Origin: Paralichthys olivaceus
Lineage: Eukaryota > Chordata > Actinopteri > Pleuronectiformes > Paralichthyidae
Reading direction: 5' to 3'
DNA: 64,000 bases
Assembly (NCBI RefSeq): GCF_024713975.1
Contig: NC_091115.1
Coordinates: 7,628,501-7,692,500 of the forward strand
The notes under the pieces are model-generated. The model searched no databases and was not told the origin of the DNA. It saw only the letters and a list, made by a program, of their open reading frames with translations. This document shows, piece by piece, positions 1 through 12,947 of the stretch. Position numbers and translations under genes: made by a program. Each line of letters begins with the position of its first letter. Position 1 is the stretch's first letter.

Positions 1-136
1 CAGTTAGTCTGCTGAATACACTGCAGCAGGTACTGACTCAGTTAAAGATTTCAAGACAAAGGGGCATTCAGTTCACATTCACTTAGTGCACCTATTTCTT
101 ATCTGATATATATTAAAGGTTAGTGTTACTTCACAG

Positions 137-3100
137 GTACTCAGTCAGGTCAGATGTCTGGGGAAGGTAAAGCTGGTCCCCCTGGTGCAGGTCTTCGTGG
201 AGGTTTCCCCATGGGTCGAGGCAGAGGCAGATTTCCCGGACCACCCGGCCCAGGAGGAGACCGCTTCCCTGGCCCTGTTGGACCCGGAGGACCGCCGCCA
301 CACTTTCCTGGTTAGTTTGGACACGGGCACTCATGCTACAAGGGTGGGGATGATGTCCCTCTCAGTTCAGTCATTTGAAAGATAATATTTAAAAGGAGAG
401 GATTCATGAATCAAATCAAAGTTGGGTTATTCTCTAGCAAATCTTGCATTTAACTGAAATATGTGTTTAATCAATTAAGTTGAGTTTTAAAATGTACTTC
501 AAGCAGTATTAGTCATAGCAAGCAGGAAGGAGGTAGCAGTTATTGGAATGATGCCAGGACAAGTTTTGTATATCGTTGGCTGCCTCCAAATTTTATGACA
601 TTTCAAAATTAATTTGCCTGGGACCGTTTGGGGGAAATCATTGGAGCTTGTTGAATGTTAGATTGACCTGTGTTCTACAAAACAAGGTGAGTTCATGGAA
701 GAGAACATGTGTGAGAACTGTGTTCTGGAATATCAGCTTTAAAAAGTGTTAGTGAATTAATGGCTGGAAGACGGACACATCACGAGTGACTGACTCACTA
801 CTGCATCTTTAAACTGTGATGTGTTGGTTTTTTGGGACTTGCTGTTGTGGTAATGCTCTATCACCTGATGAGGTTTACATGTCAGTGGATTTCTGATTTA
901 GCATTTTTAAAGGCTGTCCTGTTTCTTTCCCCCAGGCTTTTGTCATTCATGTGATGCTACTGTAGTAATTATAATCATAACTTCATCATAGTGTTACAAA
1001 TGCTTTGAAAATGTAACACAAAATTTATAAACATGATGCTCTGTGTGTGGCAGTGTTGCTCTGTTAGCTAGTCACGCCCACATCGACTCAAGGCTCGTCT
1101 TTTGTCTTGTGTGTGTTGAGTGAGGGATCTCTCTCTCTAAGTCTCTCCTGGCAGAGCTGTGCCTTTGCATGTCTCCCTCCCCCCATCTGGGTGTTGTTTT
1201 TTGTCCCACTTCACTTTTGAGTTGAACGAATAATCCTTCCCTGGCTGCAATTTTCTGCTTCCTGACAATTTCCCCACACCATTCCTTGACAAGCAGTTTG
1301 CTCACAGCTTTACTCAACAAGCTATCAGCCTTCAACTTCTTCCAATTCTTGGATTGGCCGCCTTCCACTTCTAGATGAAAAAATGGAGTTGCCAGCTTTT
1401 TCTTTTTTCCATTTTTTGCATCTTTGCCTTCCATCCCACCCTTTTTCCCACATTTCTTGTCTCGCTTAGCGGCCGACGCCCCGTGCTGCTGGTTTAAGAA
1501 AGGCCTTAAGTTGGTAGGCAGACGTTTATAAAGGGGAGAGTTGTGATTGGTTTGCTTTCTTCCCCATTAGGCTCGGGGATGACACCAGATCTGATTAGGC
1601 ACCAAGATGGCCCTCTGATGGATATGAATTTCAATCCCTTCCCGCCAGGGGGCAGGAACGGGAGCTGGCGTGGCAGAGGTGAAACACCTCGTTTGATCTG
1701 ATTGATTTGATCAATCACCTTTTTACCCTAACCCGTAGCTGTTTATTGGTAGAAGTTGTGTCATTGAAAATGTCAGGTTCATTCCTCCAAAAAAGCTGAA
1801 TTCACCATCAAGTAATTTAGATCTCTCAAAAGACTGTTTTCCATGAATACTGTTGGCCTTACATGAAGCCAGAGTAAATATTTTTATGTGTCCACACTAA
1901 AACATTACAAAGAAAGCTCTTAAAATCAACCGGTAAACAAAAACGTCTTTTTTCGAAGGCCGTACTGCACACTGCTGCCTGCTAAATCATATCATGGTAT
2001 GAGTGTGTGTACATATCGTATTTCTTTCCATCTTATGCTTCTCTACTCTGTAAGGATGTATAGTTGGCTTGATATCATGAAAATAGTTTTTACAAAATTG
2101 CTTCCTCAAGTTCCACGAAAGATTTACAGCAAATTGTTCCTAATGTCAAAGCCGTAAAATCCCCCAATAAACCTTAAAATGTAATTTGATGACGTCCCTG
2201 TTTGCCAACTGCAATATATTATATGGTTTATTAAATGTGAGCTTGACATTCTGATAATGCTGTTCTGAGGAAAATGAGACCATCATTAAATGCAAGACCT
2301 CGGATTAAGAAAGGAGAAAGTCAGCTCGAAATCAATTTGCGTTGAGTGTTTATCCTCATCTCTTCTGTTGCCTTCTTGTTTTTAACATTGTTTTTTCATT
2401 TGTTGTTCCCTGTAGCTATGGCTTGCTCATATCTGTCTGTCATTGTCTGTGCTTTGAACAATCAAAACTAAACATACCTGTGTTAGAAGGAAACAGAAAA
2501 AGTACAGGCTAATATAAGATATCAAATGAAAAGCTCGACCCAACAAATACATATGGGCCTATATGTGTTTTAAACATCAGTGAAGTTTTCGAGTAGAAAA
2601 GATCTGCATGATTTTGACCAAAACACTTATTTCCCCTTTAGACTCAAAAAAGCTGAGGAGGGCTCTGCTTGCTGCAACACAAACTAAAGATAAAGATTTA
2701 GTTTCACCAACTTCTGTATTATTCTGTGTTCTTTTTTTTGTAGGTGGGATGCAGGGTCCCCCACGTCCACCTCCTGGTCCACCTGGCCCCCCCGGCCCTC
2801 CAGGACCTCCACCACCTGGACAGGGCCTCCCCCCTCCCCTCGCTGGTCCTCCAAATCGTGGCGACAGGCCGCCTCCTCCTGTTCTCTTCCCTGGTCAATT
2901 TGGCCAGCCACCAATGGGACCCTTACCTCCAGGCCCCCCTCCTCCAGGTTATGGCCCTCCTCCTGGTCCCCCACCCCCCCAACAGGGTCCACCACCTCCA
3001 GGACCCTTCCCTCCTCGGCCCCCAGGTCCTATTGGACCGCCCATGGCTTTGGCTCCTCCTCCACACATGCCAGGTCCCCCACCGGGCGGACCACCACCAG

Positions 3101-4241
3101 CCCCCCATGTCAACCCTGCCTTCTTCCCACCACCTGGCAACAACAACATGCCCCCCAACGACAGTCGAGGGCCCCCAGGACCAAACGACCCATACGGACG
3201 CCCGCCACCTTATGAGAGGGACTACGGTCCTGGAGGCCGGTAAGAATGGGTGGTGATGTGGGACAAATAAGTTCCACAGCAATTCATATTCATGTTCTCT
3301 CAGGAATTTTTTGGCATAACCAGTTAACATTGGTTACATAAAAAGTGCCATGACGCAAGTGTGCGTTTGTCTGTGTCTTTGTAGGGAGATGGAGGCGTCA
3401 CGGACCCCCCTGAGTGAAGCGGAGTTCGAGGAGATAATGAACAGAAACAGAGCCATCTCCTCCAGCGCCATATCAAGGGCTGTGTCTGACGCCAGTGCAG
3501 GTAACACAAAGTGATGCACCTACATGGTACACAACATAAAACATACAATTAAGAAACCTAACATAAAATAACATTTGATGCAAACTCATGTTTTCTTTTT
3601 AGCTGATTATGGCAGCGCTATAGAGACGTTGGTGACTGCAATCAGTCTGATCAAACAGTCCAAAGTGTCAGCAGACGACCGCTGTAAGGTCCTCATCAGT
3701 TCCCTGCAGGACTGTCTCCATGGAATCGAGTCAAAGAGCTATGGCTCTGCCTCCAGGTAACACTTGTCTCATATGCTATTAAGTGTCCCATTAAATATGA
3801 CATTGAAGTTGTTCATGAGCTGCACTAAAAAAAAAACACAAGTTTTTCAAGGAAAAACAAAAAGTCAGCTAGTTTTTAAGTTCTCCAGACTTTTTGTCTT
3901 CCATATGATATTGTTTTGCTATTTGTTCTTCAGCTGGTTTTCTGTAGCGCCAACTGCAACCTTAAGTTTTTTCCCCCCAAGGGAATTGCCACCATAAGAT
4001 GCAGTATTAAAAATGTACAAGTACAGTCTCATGCTTCATCTTCTTCTCTGCCAGAAGAGAGCGCTCCAGAGAACGCGACCACAGCCGATCCAGAGAAAAG
4101 AGTCGACGCCACAAGTCCCGCAGCCGCGATAGGCATGAGGACTATTACCGAGAACGCAGCCGGGAGAGGGACCGCCACCGCGAGAGGGACCGGGACAGAG
4201 ACAGGGAAAGAGAGAGGGAGAGGGAGTACCGACACCGTTAG
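137..4241 (+). CDS. cpsf6: CPSF6, cleavage factor Im 68-kDa subunit (3' part of the gene)
   Basis: CPSF6 partners NUDT21/CPSF5 in cleavage factor Im, which binds UGUA elements in nuclear pre-mRNA and steers poly(A)-site choice. Coding exons seen: 137-310, (cassette 1571-1678), 2744-3239, 3385-3500, 3603-3756 and 4055-4241; all junctions have AG/GT borders and matching phase. The RNA-recognition-motif exons lie upstream of the window. Visible parts are a Gly/Pro/Arg stretch ([10 protein letters not shown]), the long proline-rich region with the FG-containing segment [11 protein letters not shown], the conserved block around [20 protein letters not shown], the [20 protein letters not shown] block, and a C-terminal Arg/Glu/Asp/Ser-rich RS-like tail ending EYRHR-stop at 4239-4241. 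Compared with the human sequence I remember, the FG segment lacks one proline (GQFGQ versus GQPFGQ). CPSF7 is the nearest alternative, but the proline region and tail fit CPSF6. Confidence 0.95.
1571..1678 (+). CDS. cpsf6: cpsf6 alternative cassette exon (36 codons)
   Basis: This is a 108-nt segment with acceptor ccccattag and donor agag|gtgaaa inside the intron between the exons ending at 310 and starting at 2744. It starts and ends in phase 1, so including or skipping it keeps the frame. It encodes a Met/Asp/Asn/Phe/Gly-rich peptide beginning [14 protein letters not shown] and ending NGSWRGR, unlike the surrounding polyproline. Mammalian CPSF6 has 551- and 588-residue isoforms that differ by a cassette of about this size in this region, so this is most likely the fish equivalent. 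Isoform use in this species is not visible from the sequence. Confidence 0.8.
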
Positions 4242-7200
4242 ACAAGACAAGGTTGGTACCACATAAATGATTTCCTTCTGTTATAAGTTTTGTTCTTTTT
4301 TTCATGCTCACTACATTTTTCATGGATCTGGAAGGAGTCAGGCTAACTAGAATAAGAGGCTTTTAAACATGTCTAATCCCTTTCAAGTCATACATTAATA
4401 TCTGATTGAAAATATAGAGCTTTAAAATTTATTGAACCCTAAAATCTACAACAACAGTAGTGTTAATCTAAATGTATGTCCCTGAACTTCGTCGAGGGCG
4501 GGGTACTAGAAGAGAAAAGTAAGTAAGTATCAGGTGAGTTTCACACTTTCATTCAAGTTTCATAATCGATAATCACATTTATGAGTTTTTACTGAAAGAA
4601 CATGTCACATTACGCTTGTTGTATTCACTCTGCTCAAAGGGCTTTGTAAGAGTTGTATGTATGAGTTTTTTAAAGCACCATCCCAAAACAGAGAATTCAC
4701 TGACAGTTGCTTGAATTTGACTTTGTGAATTAATCGTTGTGTTTTTGGCCTGCACGCCCCTGAGGCTGGTAAATCACAAAATTCATTCACTATCCACTTT
4801 GTGTTTTCAGCTAAACGAATTATAAAATAAAGGTGCCTGTGAAATGCTATAGAGCAGCACTAACCTGATGCTGTTGAGCACTATACATGTGGCTGACTCA
4901 CTTCTGTAGATTTAAATGTGTGATTTGATCCTTAAAAGTGGAAATAATCTGAATTTGGGTTTTACCAGCAGCTGTGGCCAGTGGATCAAAAGTTTAATAT
5001 TTTCTGGGTTAAATATCAAGACAAATTTCTGAAGCTCTCCCTATTACATACGAGTTTGCAGCTTATCGAAGTGTAGGGTTCTTAGAGTAGTGTGCTTTGA
5101 ATAGTTTTGCCTGATTGGTCAGTTTCCGATGTCTACAGATTCAGCAGTTTTTATGGTCTGTACACGTTTGATTGTTTTCAGAAAGAAAAATTACAATGTT
5201 CAGATTATAGGAGACACCTTGTAAATGTTGCATTCATAGTAATGTTGTATACATTTTCACCATTTCATTTCAAAAGTTGGATAAATTATTGTCATGTTTT
5301 CATGAAGAGAAATTGAAATTTATTGATCAGTGTCAATATCTGATGATTTTTGGACACAACCAATTTTGACAATGTGACTATTCCATATTTGCATGACAAA
5401 TATTTCCTGGCATTTACTTGTGTCAAATTTAATGTTTTGTAGCCTCGTGTTTCTCACTACCTGTACCTCAATTTAAGACATTGAGGGGGAGTTAAAATAT
5501 TCTGTAATATTCTGTCCTTTTGATGTCATTTTCTGGAAAAACAGAATGTTGATATTCTTGTGGATTGATCAGTGGCTTTAAATTTAAATTGTAATTTGTT
5601 TTTTTATGAGAATTGAGTCACTGAATAATTATTTTCAGTATCTAACAGATATTGGTGAAGTTGAGAAATTGAAAAAGACTGAATCGAGAATCATAATTTT
5701 ATCTTTGAGATCTTGTAAATGAGAGAATGCTGCAAAATAAATCGCCTAACAATTCTTGATGTCATACATCAAAATCCCGATTGTATGCTACTTATTTGTC
5801 ATTGACTGACACATAGACATTTGCATTTTAATATTTTGTTTTCATGTGACGCCTGTACTGAAATGATTTCTGTGTAGGCTGCAGTGTTGAGTTTTCAGTG
5901 TTGAGATGAGATAATACAGTTATTTCTGGCTCATAGCATCATGGATGGCTGTTTGGGTGTGAAGTCATGTTTTAGATGAGTTGTCGATTAATATAAAACT
6001 ACCAGTCACTAGCTTGTACACAACTTATGTGTTTTGCTGTCTGAGGCTTGCTGGTGTTTTCATGGATTTTCGGATTCTTGAATCATATTGTATTCTTTGT
6101 GGGAAGATGCTTTCTTCCATTGCATCACTTGTGTGATGAAAAACATGAAAACCTTTTGTTACGTTTGGAACCGCAGTGGAAATATCGGCTTTGAACTGTT
6201 GTGTCGTTCCCATGTCCTTTACTGCCAAAGCCCTAAGATGTGTGTTGTGTCAATCAGTCCTTATAGAGCAGATAGGTTACATGGGACCTTTGGCCTCTCT
6301 GTGTAGTTATACATCACCCCAAATAATATTTCCCATAATTTGAAAAGACAGAAATAGCTAGAAATATGCTCTGTACATTAGACACATTATTTACATATGA
6401 GCTTTTCCGTCCCTCTTATTCTGAGAAATATTAACTGGGGTAGTTTTGCCTGTGGAGTTGCTCAATTTAATAGCAGGCCAAACCCACAGAGCTACCAAAG
6501 ATTGTAACTTAAGCCGAGTTCCCACTACATGACTTTCAGCCAACGAGACAGGGTTTCTCCTGAAAGTCGTGCAGTGTGAACTTGGCATTAGTGATTGTCT
6601 GGGTTATCTGTCATATGATCTATTATAGGGCCCTTATTGTTTTTAGCTGTCAGCGCAGGTTTAGTGAATCTGACCTCTGTTCTACTCAATTGTCCTTTAT
6701 CTACACATGGTTTGGCTCAAAAGGAAAACTTGTGTCCACTGGGAACCTCTCAACAAAAACGGAACATTCTCTATTTGTTAAATTAGAAAGTAGATATTTT
6801 TATGGCTATATATAGCATATAGCAAATCACTTGTACATTTTCAACACCAGTGTTTCACCAGTGACCTTTGTAGTGTCTCAGTATCTCTGTTAGATGAGAG
6901 ATCCCCAGTGGGCACAAGGCCTGATGTTTCCCAAGAATGTGAAGATAACGGTATATTGACAACTGTATCTGTCGGTGTGAAATGAGAATAATCATAAGGA
7001 CTTGAAGGGTATTCAGTATGTAATGAGGCTAAATATGTCCATTTTCCATTTGAACATTTCCTTTGCATTCAGTCTGATATTTCACAGCATGTTGATCAGC
7101 TTCTGTTCCTGACAGTAGTGTGGCTATTTATTGTGTCCGCTGATGCACAGCACTGTTATATCTGTTCATATTGTCATGGGGGAATGCTCACTGTTTGTAC

Positions 7201-9779
7201 CGAGCTGATATGACTTTCTGGTGTGTGCAGGAGATCAGTCCTTTCATGTCAAACCAGGGTCAAACAGTGGTGGAAGGTACAGTGACATATCTGACTCATA
7301 GAGAAGGCCTTAGTTCCAGGACTAAAAGTAGACAATTGTAAGACTTTGATCATGTTTAATGCCCAGGTTATCTTGGTCAATAGATTAGCAGTGTATTTGT
7401 CAGATGTAGTTATACTGGTAAGTGGAATAACAGGAGTAAAAATTCAACACCTTCTACATCTTCTTTATTATTAACCTGTTATCTTGAATACCAAGAGCTT
7501 TTCTGAAGATATGATAATTATCAGTTAATACCAACAGTGAAAAACTCCTTATAGCCCCGTTTATATCTGTAGAATGTGAATTTTCCGATGGTAAGTATTG
7601 AATGTCAGACTGTTTGGTGAATTGCTTGACCCTGGTTTGACTCCTGTTTCAGTTCTGTGCTGTGTTATCATTAACACATGTTAATGTGTCTAGGATCTAG
7701 AATACACTGAACCATGGTTCCACAATATGGCATTTTATTATAATAAAAACATATTTGTTGGTCTGATATTTGGATGTAATTTGACCATTGACAAAACTTC
7801 AATGATTCCCGTTTCCACTTGTACTGGATGTTCTAGTTTTTAATAATGTTTTGACACAAAGTGCCATTTAGTTTGACTGCTGTATCTTGTCAAAAATTTG
7901 GTGTTGTCGGCCAAACTGTTATTTTGTCTGTAACTATGTACCATGTACAACAAAACCCCTCTACAGCAAAAAACATTCAAATATGCATTTAAATCTTTGA
8001 CTAATTTAAATAAACTTTTCTGTATCAGAATTGTTTTTAGAAAATTAAACATTCAATACATGGACAGAAATGTAATTAGATCGTTATTGATAGTCTGAGG
8101 CTCTGTTCAGGTCTGATATGAACATCCGTCCTGAGAGATCTGATCACAAGCTGACAGCTGTATAAGTGTCCTGAGTGTGTCTGATGTGTTTGTGTAAATG
8201 TGTGTCTGTTTTGGAGCAAGTGAGAGGAGTCAGGTGTGACTGAAAGAATGATTGTACGTTGCTATGAAGAAACATGTTGCCATGCTACAGAGGTTTTAAT
8301 CAAATAATGGACTTAAGCCTTTTTTGTTTGAAATTTTGAAAGCAGCTCTTATAGGTTGAGAATTAAGTCAAAATCCAGACTTGTCAAAATGTAGAAAATA
8401 AATATTCTTATCTAAGAAAAATCATTCAACCATTATGTTGCGGTGTTAATATGATGGTGGTGGCCACAAACAAATCATGACACTGAGAAGCAAAACTATG
8501 TTTAAACGTATGTCAGCTGAGGAGGCTGTCCTTTGGCCTAGGACACATTTGCATTCTCACAGCAGCATGCGTCCAGACTACCTCCCAATCTGGTTTGAGT
8601 GATTGGAACTTGGGTATTTGGGTGCGTTCAGACCTGTACTTAGCTTTGACCACTTGTGATCACATCATTCAGGACGGGTGTTAACACCGGGTCAAAAAGG
8701 GTCTAAGAAAGCTTTGCAGCTGCCTTTTATAATCATGATGAAGAGGATGCATTCCTAGTTCTTTGTATATCTCACTCAGAGGTTTACTGACATTTAGATT
8801 ATTCTTTTCTGTTAAATGTAAAAGCCCAGAGATGCTTTTGGCAGTCACATATAGTGACATACAGTCTGATGCTAGCTACTTCTGTTTTTTTCTGTTATGC
8901 ATAGAGACCTAAAACTGGTTTCACGCCAAATCATGCCACATCCACTGTTATAATTAGTAATTATTTAAAAAAAGTAAAAGCCACAGGAAAACCAACATTC
9001 ATAGTCACACACAGTATTAAAGTACAAGACTTAGTTTATAAATGTTGGTTTCATAGTCGAGCGGAGGCAGCGAGTCCTTTAGAGAATTGAGAAGTGATGA
9101 TCTATCAGTGGTCACTGTCTTATCATTGATTAGATAAAAAAACAGTGTGTAGAGATGTAAGTTTCACTCTCTGGTCAAATATGAATAAATACAATAAACA
9201 AAGCACACTATCACAGTGTAGTAGTACGTGATGCAATATGGAGACAGTTCTGTAACAATGTCAAAGTTAAGTTGAGTTTTAAATATAGATTCCATTGGCT
9301 GTCTCCAGTTTGATCAATAGACATTTTTTATCTCGTATATATGTTCTGAAATAACAGTTCTACTTCTCAGTACTTGTGATGAACTGCAGTTTTTGTTGTG
9401 TACAGTCTGATAGATTTCACCTGATTACTGGATATGTCCTGTTCCAGTTTGCATGATGTTTTTCTGTGTCTGTGCGAGGGTTGGGAGCAATACACAGTCA
9501 ACAGAGACGTTTAACAGAAGTGTTAATGTTTAAAAAAAAAAGAAGAAGAAGAAAAAAAAAAAAACGTTTGATATTGAAATGTTCAGTTTTGTGTTTTTCT
9601 TCCAAAATGTTGACTCAGTGGATGAACAGCTCTGACTCATGGTGATGGTGAATTGAACCCAGCCCTGCTGTGCACTTTGTATGTGTAGTGTAGAGGTTTA
9701 CTGGTGGGGGGGGGGAGGGGAGTGTTCACTGTTGGGCTGCCTCGAAACCAAACTCCACCCTTCGTTTTGACACCTTTCA
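4242..9779 (+). other. cpsf6: cpsf6 3' UTR, or 3' UTR intron; no coding exon seen
   Basis: This is 5.5 kb of AT-rich sequence with no recognisable coding exon on either strand. Ten bases after the stop there is a possible donor (acaag|gttggt at 4252) and at 9778-9779 a possible acceptor (acacctttcag). The stretch could therefore be an intron joining the stop exon to a non-coding terminal exon, or simply a very long 3' UTR. An AATAAA at 4826-4831 could end a short transcript form. A 74-bp hairpin element sits at 6513-6586 and an AAG/A-rich tract at 9531-9564. Confidence 0.5.
6513..6586. repeat. Foldback hairpin element (MITE-like)
   Basis: The arm gccgagttcccactacatga... (6513-6539) is matched by the reverse complement of 6560-6586 with only a few mismatches; about 20 bases lie between. 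The tips extend slightly further (taagcc / ggcatta). Short near-perfect hairpins with a sequence like this are scattered in fish genomes as miniature inverted-repeat elements. No coding potential. Confidence 0.6.
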
Positions 9780-10420
9780 GCTCACAAGGATCAAGGATGG
9801 ATGGAAGGAAAAGGAGGAACGCTTTCAGTGCACCACCACCACGTCCCCACCCTGCATGACCGGACAGGATTACAACCACCACCTCTTCCTCCACCCCTCC
9901 ATCTCTCTTCTCCTCTCCTTCTCCACCCATCCTTCTCTCTGTCTGTTCATCTTGTCTGCCTGACTCAGAGCAGTGGATGGAAGACCCATACCTGTGTAAG
10001 GCTATGTTATCCAAACACCTATACTCATGGTAACTAAAGATAAAAAGAAAAGAAACTTTCCAAACAGCTCTTTTATTTTTATGATGTTTTATTTGACATG
10101 AAGACAAGTATGTGTGATGCTTTTTTTTTTTTTTTTTTTTCTTTTTTTTTGCAATGAAACAATAAAATGGCCGCACGCCCCCTAAATAGAAGACACAAAC
10201 ATTACATCCTATTTGCTTTTTATTTTCGGTGGCTCGCTGTACTGTGTACATTCAGTTTAGAGATCAGTCTTTATAGGGTACATGTTTGATGTTTTCTGCC
10301 CCACCTCTTCCTCTCATTCTCATTTATTCTTTTCATGGTTAGTATGTTTGTAAATGTCTCTGCTTTTGATTAAAAACTAGATGGTGTTGTAATAAAAAAT
10401 GTTTACTGAGGTACACTCTG
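9780..10420 (+). other. cpsf6: Candidate terminal 3' UTR segment of cpsf6 with poly(A) signals
   Basis: The segment begins after a good acceptor (acacctttcag). It contains AATAAA at 10161-10166 and again at 10391-10396, the latter followed by T/GT-rich sequence near 10,425-10,455. Four TGTA motifs lie in about 170 bases upstream of the second signal (in ctgtactgtgtaca near 10,240, in tttgtaaat near 10,350, and in gttgtaataaa). TGTA is the cleavage-factor-Im binding element. A 23-base T run sits near 10,121. The intron/exon interpretation of its 5' edge is inference. Confidence 0.45.
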
Positions 10421-12947
10421 CATTTGTTGAATTCCTCTACATGTTTGGCTCGTTTATATTAAATGTATATTTTGGAGTGCAGAATGTTTTTCATATTGAA
10501 TTGGTCCACTTTTTGATTATACATGTTATTAAGTATACACGTTAGACTTTTTTGTTTTTCTTAAGTTTTACTAGGTAGGAAAGATTAGAATGCACTATGT
10601 GCTCTGATGGATTGATTTTCATTACAAACGTGAACAAATTGAAGGTCGACATGTACGTGCACATTTTTGGACACGTGTGGAACACACATCACAAACCCAC
10701 AATGGTCAGTGGTTCAAGTGGTTTCTGATGTTTGATTCATGTGTATCTGAGCTCAACAGCCACCATCACAATAGCAATTTATATTACCATTATTTTTATT
10801 ATATTTCCAAACCAAATTGTTTTTTTGTTTTGTGAATGTGAATTCTTGAACTTAAGCAACCAAAGTTGCGGCTTAAATGGAATTGGTCAGTGAATCCCAT
10901 TTATGGAAAAATTGCAATTTGAAGTAAGTGTGACTTTTTGCTCCCATGTTCCACATGTAACATGTTTTTGTATGTTCGTGTTTTAACACCCGTACATAAG
11001 GTACAAATTCAGTAAAGCGTTCTATTTAAATGGAATTAAAACTACAAATGTCATATTTTGTAATGAAATACATTTATTCAACCTTTTTTGTTTTAACAGG
11101 CTCATTGTTAGCACTGACCCTGAGTTAGTGTGTAATGCTCGAAATATTTTTTTGTCTCAGATCGAATTTATATTTGACCCTAAATCTTTTCCCAGAGAAG
11201 TTTGAATTTGAGTAAATATAAATGTCAAGGTTCACAGCAATAATGTTTAATCGAAAGCTGCCATATTTTGTCTTGTTTCATTTAAGAAACTCACCAACCC
11301 TGATATTAATAACGGGGCAAACACAACATATGTTAAGTTTCTTCACCATGCCTCACTATTGTTTGAAATGTAGACTTATTTATTTCCTACTGTTTGTCTT
11401 GTTGGACCTTGTTTTGTTGAATGTTTTTCTTGTCCATGATGTGGGTTCAAATCTCAGGGACAATCCCGTAAAATACCTAATTTCCATTGGTGTATAAAAA
11501 ATACTGGACTTGAAACTCCATGTAATCACTGTAATGACCAAAGGAATCAATCTGAATCATAGTCTGAACTTTAACGGAAAAGAGTCACTGTGTTTGTAAA
11601 ACTCTTCACAAACCCTCATGATTCTCCTGAAATGTGTTTGTGTAATAAACTTCAGGGGGTTTAATAGTTTTGATACAAAAAAGTATGTGGGAAATTTGGA
11701 TGTGAAGGAAAACATCTCGATGCCATTTGTCTTGAACAAGTCCTAAAAATGTAAAGTCAAAGCTTCTTCACGTCCCTGGTTTTGATTGTTTTGGCTGAAC
11801 GGAGCTTTTTGTTTCTCTAGAGATTTTTCATGTATGTTCCTTTCCTCTTCCATTGCACCTGTAGGTGCATGATGCTTAAGTTAATTACTTAAACTCCCAA
11901 CATGGCTCCATCTAATCAGCCTGATTTAAAATGACCTGGCTTTCAGTAGAAGTAATACAGACTTGTAGTGACTTCTCCCCACAGCCCTGAAGGTAAGTGT
12001 TTTCAGGTTGACGTGAACTGCAGAAGAAGAAATGGCATCAAGCCAGAGCAACAGCACTTCCTCACACAAGATGTTGGAAAGTATCTTGTTGTGCGTTTTA
12101 TTTTTTAATTTGTTTTCCAGTAATTCACTTGAAAGTCAAAGTAAGATGTTTTTAATAGAGAAGTAACATTTAAAAACCTGCAACTACTTTTTCACTCTGG
12201 AGTAAACCAAGTATTTTAGAACTGCAGCCAAGTGTGTCTGAGACTCAAACTCAGTCTGAAGGAACATGGGGAAAAACAAACTTGATTTGTCTTGTGCAGT
12301 TCAGATTTTTGACTGAATGTGATAATTGATCAGCATAGATAACAGATGTAGATTTCCCCATTAACAGGGTTAATTCTCAGGGCCACATGACTCCAAGCAA
12401 CCATGTAAGGACTGCCCTCAGTATGTGAGTGAGTATATCTTGGTTTTATATTGGTGGTGTCAGTTTAAGATCATTTCCATAGGGAAGTGTTATCCTGTGC
12501 AGCTGTCAGTAAAGTTCTAAGTGAAACACTCCCTGGTATCTAGGGACAGACTCAGCTGAAATAATGGTTGTTGCCCTCAAAAATAAAAGTTTTTAATACA
12601 ATTTGTTTTTTGTTGCTTTTCTTTCTGCAGCTATCATTTAATTTGTCTAAACTGTGGACGGTTAATGTTGAACTATGTTAAGCAGTAAGATAAGAGATTA
12701 TAATTTTTGACCATATGTTTATTATTACCTGAGCTGGAGAAATATGGAACAAGAAATTCTGACATTTCGTTTTCTGGTAACAATTAACTTTAGTTAGAAA
12801 GTTGTGAGTAAGACAAACTAAATATACTCAATACCTTAGTGCTTTGAAATGACAGTAACATGGAGAGTTTATTAAAACATTTTAAATGTATGTAATGTCA
12901 CATTGGCTGTTTGTCAAAACCCCCAAAATTAAAATTCAGTACACGAG
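10421..12947. other. Intergenic DNA between cpsf6 and yeats4
   Basis: AT-rich DNA without recognisable exons, RNA genes or transposon ORFs on either strand. An AATAAA at about 12,585 could be a distal poly(A) signal of cpsf6 but nothing links it to that gene. In humans the LYZ gene lies between CPSF6 and YEATS4; I see no lysozyme exon here. Confidence 0.5.

Noticed and set aside
2684-3330. Antisense and alternative-frame ORFs over the cpsf6 proline exon
   Set aside because: GC-rich CCN codon repeats keep other frames open; the plus frame with the CPSF6 sequence is the coding one.
10081-10251. Poly-Lys antisense ORF near the cpsf6 3' end
   Set aside because: It results from a T run in the 3' UTR; no coding support.
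10421-12947. A lysozyme gene between cpsf6 and yeats4 as in mammals
   Set aside because: No exon with lysozyme motifs was seen on either strand.
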